From VAZQ01 sp040510815 (GTDB lineage Bacteria; Pseudomonadota; Alphaproteobacteria; Rhizobiales; Xanthobacteraceae), in contig JBEVIH010000344.1 in the NCBI GenBank assembly GCA_040510815.1, positions 1 through 12,299 on the forward strand: a stretch of 12,299 nucleotides of DNA, in the 5' to 3' direction. Shown here piece by piece: positions 11,877 through 12,299 of the stretch. The notes beneath the pieces were generated by a model. That model did no database searches and was not told the origin of the DNA. It worked only from the letters and a program-made list of their open reading frames with translations. Positions within the stretch are counted from its first letter, which is position 1. Each line of letters begins with the position of its first letter. Both the position numbers and the translations under genes were made by a program.

Positions 11877-12299
11877 TCACGCCGCCGCGAGCGTCTTGAT
11901 CTCGCCGATGATGGCGTCGCCCATCTCCCGGGTGCCGACGACCTTGGCGCCCTCCGACTTGATGTCGGCGGTGCGCAGGCCCTTGCCGAGCGCGGCGGCG
12001 ATCGCCTGGTCGATCAGGTCGGCTTCCTTCCCCCGGTTGAGCGAATAGCGCAGCGCCATGCCGAACGAGGCGATCATGGCGATCGGATTGGCGACGCCCT
12101 TGCCGGCGATGTCGGGCGCCGAGCCGTGCACCGGCTCGTACATCGCCTTGCGCTTCTTGGTCTTCGGATCGATCTCGCCGAGCGAGGCCGACGGCAGCAT
12201 GCCGAGCGAGCCGGTCAGCATGGCGGCGATGTCGGACAGCATGTCGCCGAACAGGTTGTCGGTGACGATGACGTCGAACTGCTTGGGCCAGCGCACCAG
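11877..12299 (-). CDS. leuB: 3-isopropylmalate dehydrogenase, C-terminal part (cut by the window edge)
   Basis: The last 140 residues of LeuB, the NAD-dependent enzyme that oxidises and decarboxylates 3-isopropylmalate to 2-oxoisocaproate in leucine synthesis. The segment begins within WPKQFDVIVTDNLFGDMLSD, which contains the metal-binding aspartates of the family. It continues with the ILTGSLGMLPSASLG-like block (here MLTGSLGMLPSASLG), YEPVHGSAPDIAGKGVANP of the cofactor site, and SFGMALRYSLN. The EPVHGSAPDI motif and absence of isocitrate-dehydrogenase features favour LeuB over tartrate or isocitrate relatives. The reading frame is open to the window end, so the 5' half lies outside; the GTG at 12296 is internal, not a start. 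Stop TGA at 11877-11879, C-terminus IKTLAAA. Confidence 0.96.
   Translation of the reverse strand: MVRWPKQFDVIVTDNLFGDMLSDIAAMLTGSLGMLPSASLGEIDPKTKKRKAMYEPVHGSAPDIAGKGVANPIAMIASFGMALRYSLNRGKEADLIDQAIAAALGKGLRTADIKSEGAKVVGTREMGDAIIGEIKTLAAA

Overview
The window looks like chromosomal DNA of a GC-rich alphaproteobacterium of the Hyphomicrobiales (Rhizobiales), near Bradyrhizobium, Rhodopseudomonas or Xanthobacteraceae. Four things point there: leuB and asd lie in the same neighbourhood; there are two copies of the GAGCATG...CATGCTC palindromic repeat familiar from that order; orphan TctC/Bug substrate-binding proteins are present; and there is an avidin-family protein of the kind first described in rhizobia. 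The genus is inference; no rRNA or other marker is present.

Left part (1-3.4 kb): a cyclase/kynurenine-formamidase-like hydrolase (39-731, +); an HdeA/HdeB-like periplasmic protein (984-1280, -); a CitE/HpcH-type lyase (1669-2550, -); and, divergent from the lyase, a DUF429 protein (2638-3369, +). A decayed copy of the 3' end of the lyase gene lies at about 905-970. Centre (3.6-6.7 kb): a 52-residue membrane protein (3613-3771, -), a frameshifted proline-rich membrane-anchored gene (3903-4314, -), a secreted avidin-like protein (4559-4951, +), aspartate-semialdehyde dehydrogenase asd (5144-6178, -) and a 71-residue membrane protein (6458-6673, +). Right part (6.8-12.3 kb): a SorB-like cytochrome c and SorA-like sulfite dehydrogenase as a two-gene operon (-), a small exported protein of unknown function (8761-9120, +), a probable operon of two tandem TctC-type binding proteins followed by a Tat-signal-bearing nucleoside deaminase (-), and the 3' end of leuB (-, cut by the window edge).

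The most striking feature is a family of nested palindromes of 157-176 bp, present four times (738-894, 3374-3545, 4963-5138, 6678-6848). Each begins 4-11 nt after the stop codon of a plus-strand gene and lies between convergent genes; two of them fill the whole gap between two facing stop codons. The fifth convergent junction (9120/9252) carries the other palindrome family, including a perfect 17-bp stem. So every convergent junction in the window holds a large palindrome, consistent with bidirectional terminators or structural punctuation. In copy 738-894 the inner 42-nt core is inverted relative to the other copies while the outer arms keep their orientation.

Functionally the window mixes core amino-acid biosynthesis (asd, leuB), periplasmic sulfite oxidation (sorAB), solute capture (tctC pair) and several exported or membrane-anchored small proteins. 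No CRISPR array, phage, transposase, rRNA or tRNA was recognised. If there is something undescribed here, the best candidates are the mosaic palindrome family, the avidin-like protein with a degraded biotin pocket, and the exported deaminase linked to two binding proteins.
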